NCBI GenBank assembly: GCA_036745875.1
Contig: DAIOFH010000167.1
Coordinates: 1-6,674, forward strand
Length of the DNA stretch: 6,674 nt
Reading direction: 5' to 3'
Origin: DAIOFH01 sp036745875
GTDB lineage: Bacteria > Planctomycetota > SZUA-567
Position numbers and translations under genes: made by a program. Positions 1 through 5,923 of the stretch are shown here, one piece after another (position 1 is the first letter of the stretch; each line of letters starts with the position of its first letter). The notes beneath the pieces were generated by a model. That model had not been told where the DNA came from. It ran no database searches and saw nothing but the letters and a program-made list of their open reading frames with translations.

Positions 1-15
1 TACGGATGCGGAAGC

Positions 16-47
16 AAAAACTTGAGGGCGCTTAAGTATTTTTTTTT
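16..47 (+). terminator. Intrinsic terminator of a gene left of the window
   Basis: CTTGAG (21-26) pairs with CTTAAG (31-36), with one G-T wobble, around a GGCG loop. A20-T37 extends the stem, and a run of nine T follows at 39-47. This is the standard layout of a Rho-independent terminator reading rightwards. Two short open frames run in from the left edge and stop at 23-25 (TGA) or 33-35 (TAA), so the tail of an upstream plus-strand gene may end in or just before the hairpin. Only about eight to ten codons are visible, so that gene cannot be identified. Confidence 0.55.
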
Positions 48-216
48 AAAATTATATCTTGTTTAAATTCAACGCATTAGAAGAAATGAAAATATTTTGA
101 CTGTTTTTTTCCTCCAGCATCCGGAAAATTTCAGTCCCACCGTCAGGATGCGGGTAATTTGACCGGAGATTCGCCTACACAAGGGAACAGCATTTTCCGG
201 AAATTGCCTTCCGGTA

Positions 217-244
217 TTGACATATCGCAAATATCCCATACAGT
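217..244 (+). promoter_or_regulatory. Candidate sigma70-type promoter for the HPt gene
   Basis: A perfect TTGACA (217-222) is followed after 16 nt by TACAGT (239-244), a 4/6 match to the -10 consensus. Transcription would start near 251, leaving a leader of about 45 nt before the ATG at 298. The TTG of this -35 box is also the first possible start codon of the longer open frame, so translation from 217 would require the promoter itself to be coding. This supports the later ATG. The -10 is imperfect, so this is a prediction. Confidence 0.45.
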
Positions 245-297
245 TGTATACGGTGACGGGCATTGATGCGAAATATGTACGGGCAAAAGGATTAAAG

Positions 298-660
298 ATG
301 AACGAAATGATCTTTGACAAGAAACAATTGCTGACAATGTCCGCCGATGACGAGGAACTCGCCTCCCAGGTTGCAGGCGTCTTTCTCTACGATATTCCGC
401 GTCAAATCACAACCCTCAAGGAAGCAATAACTTCCGGCGAAACGAAACAGGCAGAGCGCACAGTCCATTCCATCAAGGGCGCCTCCGCCACAGTCGGCGG
501 CGAAGCGTTGAGGGAAATCGCCCTTAAAGGCGAAATTCTAGCCCGCGACGGAAAGCTCGACGAACTTTCCGTAATCGTTCCGGAAATCGATGCGCAATTC
601 CGGCTCCTGAAGGAGGCGCTTGAGGACGCCGGTTATGAAGAAATGAACATGGACGCATAA
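298..660 (+). CDS. Stand-alone histidine phosphotransfer (HPt) protein
   Basis: A 120-residue cytoplasmic protein consisting of one HPt domain, the four-helix module that relays phosphate between a hybrid kinase receiver and a final response regulator. The diagnostic motif is HSIKGASATVGGEAL, in which His57 (codon 466-468) is the expected phospho-acceptor and the K-G at +3/+4 is the usual signature. The preceding segment (about 8-50) and following segment (about 70-112) are helical and acidic, as in the family. I chose ATG 298 because AAAGG (286-290) sits 7 nt upstream and the frame upstream of it overlaps a promoter-like sequence. No kinase or receiver gene lies in the window, so its partners must be encoded elsewhere, possibly to the left. 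The fold is a confident call; the pathway is unknown. Confidence 0.85.
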   Translation: MNEMIFDKKQLLTMSADDEELASQVAGVFLYDIPRQITTLKEAITSGETKQAERTVHSIKGASATVGGEALREIALKGEILARDGKLDELSVIVPEIDAQFRLLKEALEDAGYEEMNMDA

Positions 661-670
661 GGGCGTCCAT
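649..670 (+). other. Perfect hairpin spanning the HPt stop codon
   Basis: ATGGACGC (649-656) and GCGTCCAT (663-670) form an 8-bp perfect stem with the loop ATAAGG, which contains most of the TAA stop (658-660). No T-run follows (TATCCCC), so it is not a classic terminator. It could stabilise the hpt mRNA end, or attenuate read-through into dapL, which starts 37 nt further on. The structure is seen; its role is inferred. Confidence 0.4.
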
Positions 671-706
671 TATCCCCTATCCCCATGGTCTACTTTGGAG
701 ATTTGC

Positions 707-1888
707 ATGGAATTACCACTCGCCAACCGTCTCGAAAAGCTTCCCCCCTACCTTTTCGCCGCCCTCAGGAAAAAAATCGCCGATAAAAAGGCCCAGGGCA
801 TCAAAGTCATTACCCTCGGAATAGGCGACCCCGATTATCCGACCCCGGCTCCGGTGGTGAAGGAACTGATCCGCGCCATCGACGACCAGGACGACCCCAA
901 CCGCCACCGCTACGGCTGCGATGTCCCGGTGGCCGACCTGCCTCGCGCCATCAAGGACTATTACAAGCGCCGCTACAACGTCGCGCTTGAAGACGACCAG
1001 ATCGCCGTCACATCGGGTTCCAAGGACGCCATTGTCCAATTCTGCCTTGGCATCCTGAATCCGGGCGATCTCGGCATCGCCCCCGTGCCCGGTTACCCGA
1101 CCTACAACATCGGGCACGTCTTCTGCTCCGCCAACACCTATTATGTTCCGCTCCGGAAGCAGAACGGCTGGCTCCTCGACTTCAAGGAAATCCCGCCGGA
1201 AGTCTGTGAACAGGCCAGGATCCTCTGGATCAACTACCCGAACAACCCCACCACCGCGGTAGCGCCTCTCGACTTCTTCAAGGAGGCGGTGGAATTCGGG
1301 CGCAAGCACAATATCCTCATCTGCCACGACTCCGCCTATTCGGAAAACACCTACGACGGCTACAAGGCGCCCTCCATCCTCGAGGTGCCCGGAGCGGAAG
1401 ACACGGCGGTCGAATTCTATTCCCTTTCCAAGGGCTTCAACATGACCGGCTGGCGCGTCGGCTGCGTCGTCGGCAACCGCTCCGCCGTCAAGGCGCTCAA
1501 GCTGGTCAAGGACAATGTCGACAACGGCATGGTCCGCGCCATCCAGTTCGCCGCAGTCAAGGCGCTGGACAATGTGGAAGCGCTTGTCCAGCCCATCAAC
1601 GCCGTCTACAAGCGCCGCCGCGACATGGTCGCCGACGCCCTCGCCAAAGCGGGCTGGCCAGTCGAGGTTCCCAAGGCGACGATTTACATCTGGGCTCCGA
1701 CCCCGGAAAAATACAACGGTTCGTCCGCGGCGTTCGCCGAAGACCTTTTGGAAAAGGCCGGCGTCGTCGTCACTCCGGGCCGCGGCTATGGCGTCACCGG
1801 CGACGGCTACTACCGAATCTCGCTCACCTACCCGGACGACATCATTCGCGAAGCCCTCGACCGCATAATCAGTCTCGCGGGCAAGTAA
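707..1888 (+). CDS. dapL: LL-diaminopimelate aminotransferase (class I/II PLP aminotransferase)
   Basis: A 393-residue PLP enzyme, close to the usual DapL length. DapL converts tetrahydrodipicolinate plus glutamate directly to LL-diaminopimelate, bypassing the succinylase and acetylase branches on the way to lysine and peptidoglycan. Family features in order: N-terminal RLEKLPPYLFA and LGIGDPDYPTP, typical of DapL-like proteins; SGSKDAI near 103-109, which contacts the cofactor phosphate; YPNNPT (177-182); CHDSAYSE, with PLP-binding Asp208 and Tyr211; SLSKGFNMTGWRVG, with Schiff-base Lys242 and Arg250; and a C-terminal Arg370 (YYRISLT) matching the substrate-carboxylate arginine. The ATG at 707 is preferred over TTG 695 because TTTGGAG (694-700) lies 6 nt upstream of it. 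No other lysine gene is nearby. Related subfamilies use other amino acids, so substrate specificity rests on overall resemblance only. Confidence 0.8.
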   Translation: MELPLANRLEKLPPYLFAALRKKIADKKAQGIKVITLGIGDPDYPTPAPVVKELIRAIDDQDDPNRHRYGCDVPVADLPRAIKDYYKRRYNVALEDDQIAVTSGSKDAIVQFCLGILNPGDLGIAPVPGYPTYNIGHVFCSANTYYVPLRKQNGWLLDFKEIPPEVCEQARILWINYPNNPTTAVAPLDFFKEAVEFGRKHNILICHDSAYSENTYDGYKAPSILEVPGAEDTAVEFYSLSKGFNMTGWRVGCVVGNRSAVKALKLVKDNVDNGMVRAIQFAAVKALDNVEALVQPINAVYKRRRDMVADALAKAGWPVEVPKATIYIWAPTPEKYNGSSAAFAEDLLEKAGVVVTPGRGYGVTGDGYYRISLTYPDDIIREALDRIISLAGK

Positions 1889-1909
1889 AGGAGTGAAACA
1901 TTCGGTTCA

Positions 1910-1969
1910 CGCCCCCTCACCCCGACCCTTCCATTCGTAGTGGAGAGAGCGTAAGGACGAGGGGGAGCG
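1910..1969. repeat. GC-rich imperfect palindrome between dapL and folK
   Basis: The left arm (CGCCCCCTC, 1910-1918) faces GAGGGGGAGCG (1959-1969), with seven exact pairs between 1912-1918 and 1959-1965. Weaker complementarity continues inwards (CCCTTCC against GGAGAGAG). The sequence style, C-runs with CTCACCC then G-runs with GAGGG, resembles dispersed intergenic palindromes common in many bacterial genomes. Only one copy is in this window, so calling it a member of a dispersed family is inference. It lies between two genes reading rightwards and has no T-run. Confidence 0.4.
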
Positions 1970-1992
1970 GAAAAACCACAAACGTATCAATC

Positions 1993-2472
1993 ATGACCAA
2001 CCACCACCTCGCCTACCTCGCCCTCGGCTCCAACCTCGGCGACAAGAACGCATATCTCGACCAGGCGGTCGAAAGACTAGCAGACCTCGAGGGGATATTT
2101 TCCATCAAGGAATCCTCCCGCATCGTCACCCCCCCGATGGGCGGCCCTGCGGGACAAGGTGATTACCTCAACTCCGTCTGCCTGGCAGAGACTTCCCTCT
2201 CCCCTGCCCGGCTCCTCGCCGCGACGCAGGCGGTGGAATCAAGCCTTGGCCGCGAGCGCGGCTCCGGCTATGTCCATTGGGGCCCGAGGACAATTGATAT
2301 TGATATTCTGCTGTATGACGACATAATGGTTGAAAGCCCCGAGCTGACGATACCGCATCGGGGACTCGGAGAACGGTATTTTGTTTTGAAACCGCTGGCT
2401 GAACTCGCGCCGAACCTTGTGGTGCCGGGGACGGGCAAGACGGTCGCGGAATTGCTTGAAAGGTTGGTCTGA
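1993..2472 (+). CDS. folK: 2-amino-4-hydroxy-6-hydroxymethyldihydropteridine pyrophosphokinase (HPPK)
   Basis: A 159-residue cytoplasmic enzyme of standard HPPK length. It transfers pyrophosphate from ATP to hydroxymethyl-dihydropterin, the step before dihydropteroate synthase in folate synthesis. The N-terminal LGSNLGDK is the family opening. TPPMGG and DYLNSVCLAETSLSP form the pterin pocket region. The hallmark HWGPRTIDIDILLYDD carries Arg99 and the Mg-binding pair Asp102 and Asp104, and IPHRGLGERYFVLKPLAELAP is the usual C-terminal block. The start is set by the family N-terminus. No good ribosome binding site lies at normal distance; the nearest G-rich stretch is in the palindrome about 25 nt upstream. 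The next gene begins 3 nt after the stop, so the two are surely co-transcribed. Confidence 0.93.
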   Translation: MTNHHLAYLALGSNLGDKNAYLDQAVERLADLEGIFSIKESSRIVTPPMGGPAGQGDYLNSVCLAETSLSPARLLAATQAVESSLGRERGSGYVHWGPRTIDIDILLYDDIMVESPELTIPHRGLGERYFVLKPLAELAPNLVVPGTGKTVAELLERLV

Positions 2473-2475
2473 TCA

Positions 2476-3126
2476 ATGAAAGAGTATGTCGCCTACATGT
2501 TTGATGCCGACGGGACCATCATAGACACCCGCGAGCTCATTTACCAGTCGTTTCTCCATATGACCAAGACCCTGGGCCTCCCCGATCCGGACCGCGTCCT
2601 TGTCGACAGCCTCATCGGCCTTCCGATGCCTCCCCAGCTAGTCAAACTGATCGGCCCGGGGAAACCGCAATCAGCCTACGACGAGGGCTACGCCATCTAC
2701 AGCGAGTTCCACATGGACAAATACCGCGACTACCTCGGCGTTTTCCCCGGCGTCAAGGAAGGCCTGGCCAAGCTCCAGGGCCTTGGCAAAAAGCTGGCCG
2801 TTGTTTCTTCAAGAAAGGGCCGGACACTGATCCCCTTCCTCGAAGCGATGGATATCGCGAAATTCTTTCCCGTCATCGTCTCGGCCACCGAAACGGAAAA
2901 GCACAAACCCGATCCCGAACCGGCCCTGTTGGCCCTGAAGCTCCTTGAGGTCAGCGCCGCCGAATCGGTCTTTGTCGGCGACGCGATCTTCGACATGCAG
3001 TGCGCAAAGGGGGCGAACATGGAAACGGCCTATGTCGAATGGGGCGGCATGGATTATCGCGACTGGCCGGTCCAGCCGGATTTTGTGGCGCGCACCTTTG
3101 CCGACCTGTTGCCGGAAGGCAAGTAA
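2476..3126 (+). CDS. HAD-superfamily hydrolase, phosphoglycolate-phosphatase/PpaX-like
   Basis: A 216-residue haloacid-dehalogenase-fold phosphatase, subfamily I with an alpha-helical cap. Motif I is FDADGTIIDT, with nucleophile Asp10 and general acid Asp12. The cap runs from about 16 to 88. Motif II is VVSSRKG (Ser111/Ser112). Motif III Lys144 lies in KHKPDPEP, and motif IV is VFVGDAIFDMQCA with Asp169 and Asp173 for Mg. All catalytic positions are present, so it should be active. Substrates in this group range from phosphoglycolate to pyrophosphate and sugar phosphates and cannot be read from the sequence. It starts 3 nt after folK with a weak AGG (2461-2463) as ribosome site, so it is probably translated with folK. 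One possible role is removing a phosphorylated by-product, but nothing here shows that. Confidence 0.85.
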   Translation: MKEYVAYMFDADGTIIDTRELIYQSFLHMTKTLGLPDPDRVLVDSLIGLPMPPQLVKLIGPGKPQSAYDEGYAIYSEFHMDKYRDYLGVFPGVKEGLAKLQGLGKKLAVVSSRKGRTLIPFLEAMDIAKFFPVIVSATETEKHKPDPEPALLALKLLEVSAAESVFVGDAIFDMQCAKGANMETAYVEWGGMDYRDWPVQPDFVARTFADLLPEGK

Positions 3127-3209
3127 GCAATTTTTCATAATTAATTATTCATTGCTAATTCGGATGAATATAATCACACATGCCTGGTACGCAGGGTCCG
3201 GCAAATAAA

Positions 3210-3321
3210 AACTATTATAGCGTTTTCTGAAAAGGTTGACCCTTCCTTTTTGCGCGTTTTGGCTTGAAATAGTTGTGCCGGAAAACGCAGTAAAGGGCCG
3301 ATCATTTCCGAAAACGCGCTA
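3210..3321 (+). repeat. Copy A of an inverted repeat pair flanking panC
   Basis: This element fills most of the HAD-panC gap and ends 5 nt before the panC ribosome site. In order it carries AACTATT (3210-3216), GCGTTTTC (3220-3227), GTTGACCCT (3235-3243), TGCGCGTTTTGG (3251-3262), AATAGTT (3268-3274) and GAAAACGC (3281-3288). A further GAAAACGCGCTA ends the element at 3310-3321. The same blocks at the same spacing occur in reverse complement after panC (4255-4340). The end blocks GCGTTTTC and GAAAACGC are inverted relative to each other and span 69 nt in both copies. The repeat is directly visible; its nature (mobile remnant, dispersed element or operator cluster) is unknown. Confidence 0.7.
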
Positions 3322-3337
3322 ATGACAAGGAATATCC

Positions 3338-4204
3338 ATGCGCATCATAGAAGATGTCAATGAAATGCGGGAAGCGGCCGCCGAGCGCCTGCGCCAAGGC
3401 GTGAAGTGCGGGCTTGTTCCCACCATGGGCGCGCTGCACCAGGGTCACCTCTCCCTTATGGAACGCAGCGTCGAGGAAAACGAATCGACCGTCGTCTCCG
3501 TCTTCGTCAACCCGACCCAGTTCATGCCCGGCGAGGATTACGACAGCTATCCCCGCACCTGGACCGAAGACCTGGCGGCAGCGGAAAGAATGGGCGTCGA
3601 CATCATTTTCCACCCGTCCGCCGAACAAATGTACCTTCCGCGCCGGCAAACCACGGTGCAGGTCCACGAACTCACGAAAACCCTCTGCGGCATGTCCCGC
3701 GGCCAGGGCCATTTCATCGGCGTAACGACTGTGGTGGCCAAACTGTTCAACCTGGTCAGGCCCGACCGCGCCTATTTCGGGCAGAAGGATGCGCAGCAGG
3801 CGCTGGTTATCCAGAGAATGGTCATCGACCTGAATTTCCCGGTCGAAATCGTCGTCTGCCCGATCGTCCGCGAAGACGACGGACTTGCAATGTCCAGCCG
3901 CAACCGCAACCTCCCGCCCGACCTCAGGGAGCGCGCCCTCGCCCTCCGCGAAGCGCTGGTCCTTGGTCGCGAAATGATCCAGTCGAAGGAATACAACGCC
4001 AACACGCTTTTCAACGCCATGTGCGAACAGATACTGCAGGACAATGACATCGAGGTCGACTACCTCCATATCGTTTCGCCGGAAACGCTCCAGGATGTCG
4101 AAAAAGTCGACGACCTTGTGCTCATTGCCGGGGCGATCCGCATTGGCGGCGTCCGCCTTATCGACAATATCCTCGTCGGCCCCGACGGCCCGTGGCAGGA
4201 TTGA
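3338..4204 (+). CDS. panC: Pantothenate synthetase (pantoate-beta-alanine ligase)
   Basis: A 288-residue enzyme of normal PanC length. It joins pantoate and beta-alanine, using ATP through a pantoyl-adenylate, to give pantothenate, the precursor of coenzyme A. The nucleotidyltransferase signature VPTMGALHQGH (27-37) has His34 and His37. VFVNPTQF carries pantoate-binding Gln61. GHFIGVTTVVAKLFNLV precedes FGQKDAQQ (147-154) with Lys150, Asp151 and Gln154. REDDGLAMSSRN holds Arg178 and the Ser186-Ser187-Arg188 ATP-binding motif. AAGGA (3327-3331) stands 6 nt before the ATG. panB and panD are not in the window. Both flanks carry the related inverted elements, and no T-rich terminator follows. The catalytic set is complete, so the call is firm. 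Confidence 0.96.
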   Translation: MRIIEDVNEMREAAAERLRQGVKCGLVPTMGALHQGHLSLMERSVEENESTVVSVFVNPTQFMPGEDYDSYPRTWTEDLAAAERMGVDIIFHPSAEQMYLPRRQTTVQVHELTKTLCGMSRGQGHFIGVTTVVAKLFNLVRPDRAYFGQKDAQQALVIQRMVIDLNFPVEIVVCPIVREDDGLAMSSRNRNLPPDLRERALALREALVLGREMIQSKEYNANTLFNAMCEQILQDNDIEVDYLHIVSPETLQDVEKVDDLVLIAGAIRIGGVRLIDNILVGPDGPWQD

Positions 4205-4254
4205 ACCGCAATATATATCTCCGTTCAGCACCTTTGTGGTTCCCTGTTCAACGG

Positions 4255-4340
4255 TAGCGCGTTACGTTTTCGGGCTCAAGTAGAATCAACCAAAACGCGC
4301 AAGGTCTGAGGGTCAACTATTTGCGAAAACGCAATAGTTA
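4255..4340 (-). repeat. Copy B of the inverted repeat pair flanking panC
   Basis: Read on the minus strand this matches copy A: AACTATT (4339-4333), GCGTTTTC (4332-4325), GTTGACCCT (4317-4309), TGCGCGTTTTGG (4301-4290), GAAAACGT (4271-4264) and AACGCGCTA (4263-4255). Block-to-block distances equal those in copy A, except for three extra nt in A near its start and about 24 extra nt near its end. By hand, about 56 of 76 aligned positions agree. Within this copy, 4315-4339 folds into a strong hairpin: AACTATT-T-GCG, loop AAAA, CGC-AATAGTT. No T-run follows on either strand. Confidence 0.7.
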
Positions 4341-4403
4341 CAATATCAAGGTATCACACTGAAATCGGTAAGCAGGAACGGAAAAAATCCCAACTGGAAA
4401 CGG

Positions 4404-4409
4404 TATAAT
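4404..4409 (+). promoter_or_regulatory. Candidate -10 element for the FlhB-like gene
   Basis: A perfect TATAAT (4404-4409) lies 48 nt upstream of the ATG at 4457. No recognisable -35 hexamer occurs 16-18 nt further upstream, and there is no extended TG. The call rests on the -10 match alone. Confidence 0.3.
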
Positions 4410-4456
4410 GGATATCGCAGTGAAGAGTAAATGATTATCCATTGATCGGAGAAGCG

Positions 4457-4756
4457 ATGGCGGCGAAAAAGAACGCAACCAAACGCCAATTGGCCGTTGC
4501 CTTGCGCTATAACGAGGACAAGGAAGCCGCACCCCGTATTTTGGCCAAGGGCCAGGGAAAAGTCGCAAGCAAGATTTTGGATATGGCGCGCAGCCAGGGA
4601 ATTCCCGTCCGCGAAGACCCCGACCTGGTGGAATCCCTCGCCAAACTGGACGTGGGTTCCCTGATCCCGACTGAGCTGTATCCGGCGGTCGCCGAAGTGC
4701 TGGCATTCGTCTATCGGCAAAATCAGCGCCGGGCGGAACAGATGCGCGGGTCCTGA
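4457..4756 (+). CDS. Small FlhB-like protein (FlhB/EscU C-terminal domain only)
   Basis: A 99-residue soluble protein matching the cytoplasmic C-terminal domain of the flagellar/type III export switch FlhB/YscU, without its four membrane helices. Matching stretches are AVALRYNEDKEAAPRILAKG, then KVASKILDMARSQGIPVRED, then LVESLAKLDVGSLIPTELYP and AVAEVLAFVYR. The autocleavage motif NPTH that should precede AVAL is replaced by TKRQ, so self-cleavage is not expected; this is typical of the short stand-alone family. The ATG at 4457 is chosen because GGAG (4448-4451) is 5 nt upstream; a TTG at 4442 would place that site inside the gene. The N-terminus is Lys-rich. No flagellar or secretion genes surround it, and the cellular role of such orphans is not settled. 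It converges on the regulator downstream. Confidence 0.8.
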   Translation: MAAKKNATKRQLAVALRYNEDKEAAPRILAKGQGKVASKILDMARSQGIPVREDPDLVESLAKLDVGSLIPTELYPAVAEVLAFVYRQNQRRAEQMRGS

Positions 4757-4768
4757 ATGCATAAATAA

Positions 4769-4800
4769 AAATTCCTCTACCCCGGAGGGAAGAGGAATTT
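4769..4800. terminator. Bidirectional terminator between convergent genes
   Basis: AAATTCCTCT (4769-4778) and AGAGGAATTT (4791-4800) form a perfect 10-bp stem. After an A-A mismatch the stem continues with CCC/GGG (4780-4782 with 4787-4789) around a CGGA loop. For minus-strand transcripts it is followed by TTTTATTTAT (reverse complement of 4761-4770), an excellent U-tract for the regulator gene. For plus transcripts only the stem's own TTT follows, so it is weaker in that direction. It starts 13 nt after the FlhB-like stop and lies 39 nt past the regulator's stop. Confidence 0.8.
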
Positions 4801-4838
4801 GGAGGAGGTTGAATCAATAATTTCCCGCCAAGGGAAAA

Positions 4839-5714
4839 TCAGGTGTTGTTTCCACTGGCTTGCAAGCGTGCCGATTCGTCGGCGGTGGAGACGGGTTTAT
4901 ACGCCATCTCGCCAATCATTCCGGAGTCGCTCCTCCGTGGATCTGAGTCCTCGCCTTCCGACCCGCCCTGGTAGGAATCCAGAAGATTCCTGAACTGCTC
5001 GTAAAATCCTTTGTCACGGATCAAATTGCCAAACCTGCTCGAGAAGTTGTCGAAGGTCACTTCGTCGGCGGCAGCCGTGTCTCCGTGAGAAATGGTGAAG
5101 CCGTAGTTGGAATTCCCCAGCATGTCCGAAATCATCGACAAGGCGCTGACTTCCTTGCCCGGTTCCGCCTGCCGGCAGACGTAGCTGATCTTCGCGACCA
5201 TCTGCTGCATATAGGCAAGCTTGCGGCAGAGTTCGGGAAATTCGGAATTCATTTTGTTGAGGAGACGCAACTCTTCAAGATTCATGCCGAAAAGATGGCT
5301 GATTTTTTCCAGAAGGCCGTCCTCCGGTTGCGTCAGGCCAAGCTCGATCATCTCGAGTTCGCTCTTGGAGACGCCGAGAAGATGCGCTGCCATGGCAATC
5401 CGGAATTTCTCCTTCACCCGGCCCGAATGAATGGCAATCCCCAGGAGCGTCGGGACGTATTCTCCTGTGTTGTCCTTGGGAACGGGGATGAGAATGGACT
5501 GGCGCAGTGGTTCGTCGGACAACAAGGCGAAAGGATGGACACGCAGTTCGCGCGCAATCTGCGTCAATAATTCAGGAGTCAACCCCTGCTTTCCGTTTTC
5601 AATGCGGCTTATCGTCGCCTGACTGCGACTGATGCGAACGGCCAGTTGCTGCGTGGACAAACCCATCTTTTCGCGATATGTCTCGATTCGTCGCCCTATA
5701 TTATACCTGTTCAT
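4839..5714 (-). CDS. XRE-family regulator with two helix-turn-helix domains
   Basis: A 291-residue DNA-binding protein. Residues 6-63 form a clear Cro/C1-type HTH: GLSTQQLAVRISRSQATISR, with the recognition helix at about 31-40, followed by IENGKQGLTPELLTQIAREL. Residues about 100-150 look like a second, more diverged HTH (FRIAMAAHLLGVSKSELEMI, then LLEKISHLFGMNLEEL). Residues 155-250 are mostly helical and may mediate dimerisation. A polar, acidic linker (250-262) leads to a short tail of about 30 residues. The start at 5714 is preferred over TTG 5756 because GGAG (complement of 5723-5726) lies 8 nt upstream and the HTH begins right after. Full XRE regulators are usually shorter. No membrane segment or ligand domain is recognised. 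It reads away from the AT-rich region, where its promoter and any operator should lie. Its targets are unknown. Confidence 0.85.
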   Translation of the reverse strand: MNRYNIGRRIETYREKMGLSTQQLAVRISRSQATISRIENGKQGLTPELLTQIARELRVHPFALLSDEPLRQSILIPVPKDNTGEYVPTLLGIAIHSGRVKEKFRIAMAAHLLGVSKSELEMIELGLTQPEDGLLEKISHLFGMNLEELRLLNKMNSEFPELCRKLAYMQQMVAKISYVCRQAEPGKEVSALSMISDMLGNSNYGFTISHGDTAAADEVTFDNFSSRFGNLIRDKGFYEQFRNLLDSYQGGSEGEDSDPRRSDSGMIGEMAYKPVSTADESARLQASGNNT

Positions 5715-5923
5715 GACAATATCTCCACATGTGCTGCCCCCTACTCTCAGCAACATAAGTATTCAATAATTGGATCCGGCACGGTGTTACAGAGGTATTT
5801 TTCGTTTTACATTGCCCGTGTTTTGTCTTCACATACCATTGTTTGTCAACGCCTTAATGCCATTATTGCATTATTTCGCCTCTTGCTGATAGCAGACAAA
5901 ACCCACCCACTCTGAAACCGCGC

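Noticed and set aside
117..151. GCATCC / GGATGC inverted pair and repeated TTCCGGAA-like words in the left leader
   Set aside because: Six-bp arms with a 23-nt loop and short words are within chance expectation.
713..1327. 204-residue minus-strand frame inside dapL
   Set aside because: Shadow frame, low-complexity Val/Gly/Asp-rich translation, no ribosome site or family resemblance.
3109..3135. Hairpin TTGCC-GGAA-GGCAA at the end of the HAD gene followed by TTTTT
   Set aside because: The stem is only 5 bp and the T-run begins 8 nt after it, too far for a normal intrinsic terminator.
3144..3174. ATTATTCAT / ATGAATATAAT inverted repeat
   Set aside because: Weak AT-only stem with a bulge and no T-run; expected by chance in AT-rich spacer.
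3164..3208. 14-codon mini-ORF (MNIITHAWYAGSGK) between the HAD gene and panC
   Set aside because: No ribosome site, and no run of codons linked to panC regulation. A leader peptide is not supported.
3302..4231. 309-residue open frame on the minus strand across panC
   Set aside because: It is the antisense shadow of panC, whose catalytic motifs are complete. Such frames arise from GC-rich codon bias.
5085..5570. 161-residue plus-strand frame antisense to the XRE regulator
   Set aside because: Overlaps a gene with a clear HTH domain; composition is that of a reverse-frame translation.
5646..5915. 89-residue plus-strand frame spanning the regulator's start and the AT-rich region
   Set aside because: Overlaps the regulator antisense and shows no protein-like features or ribosome site.
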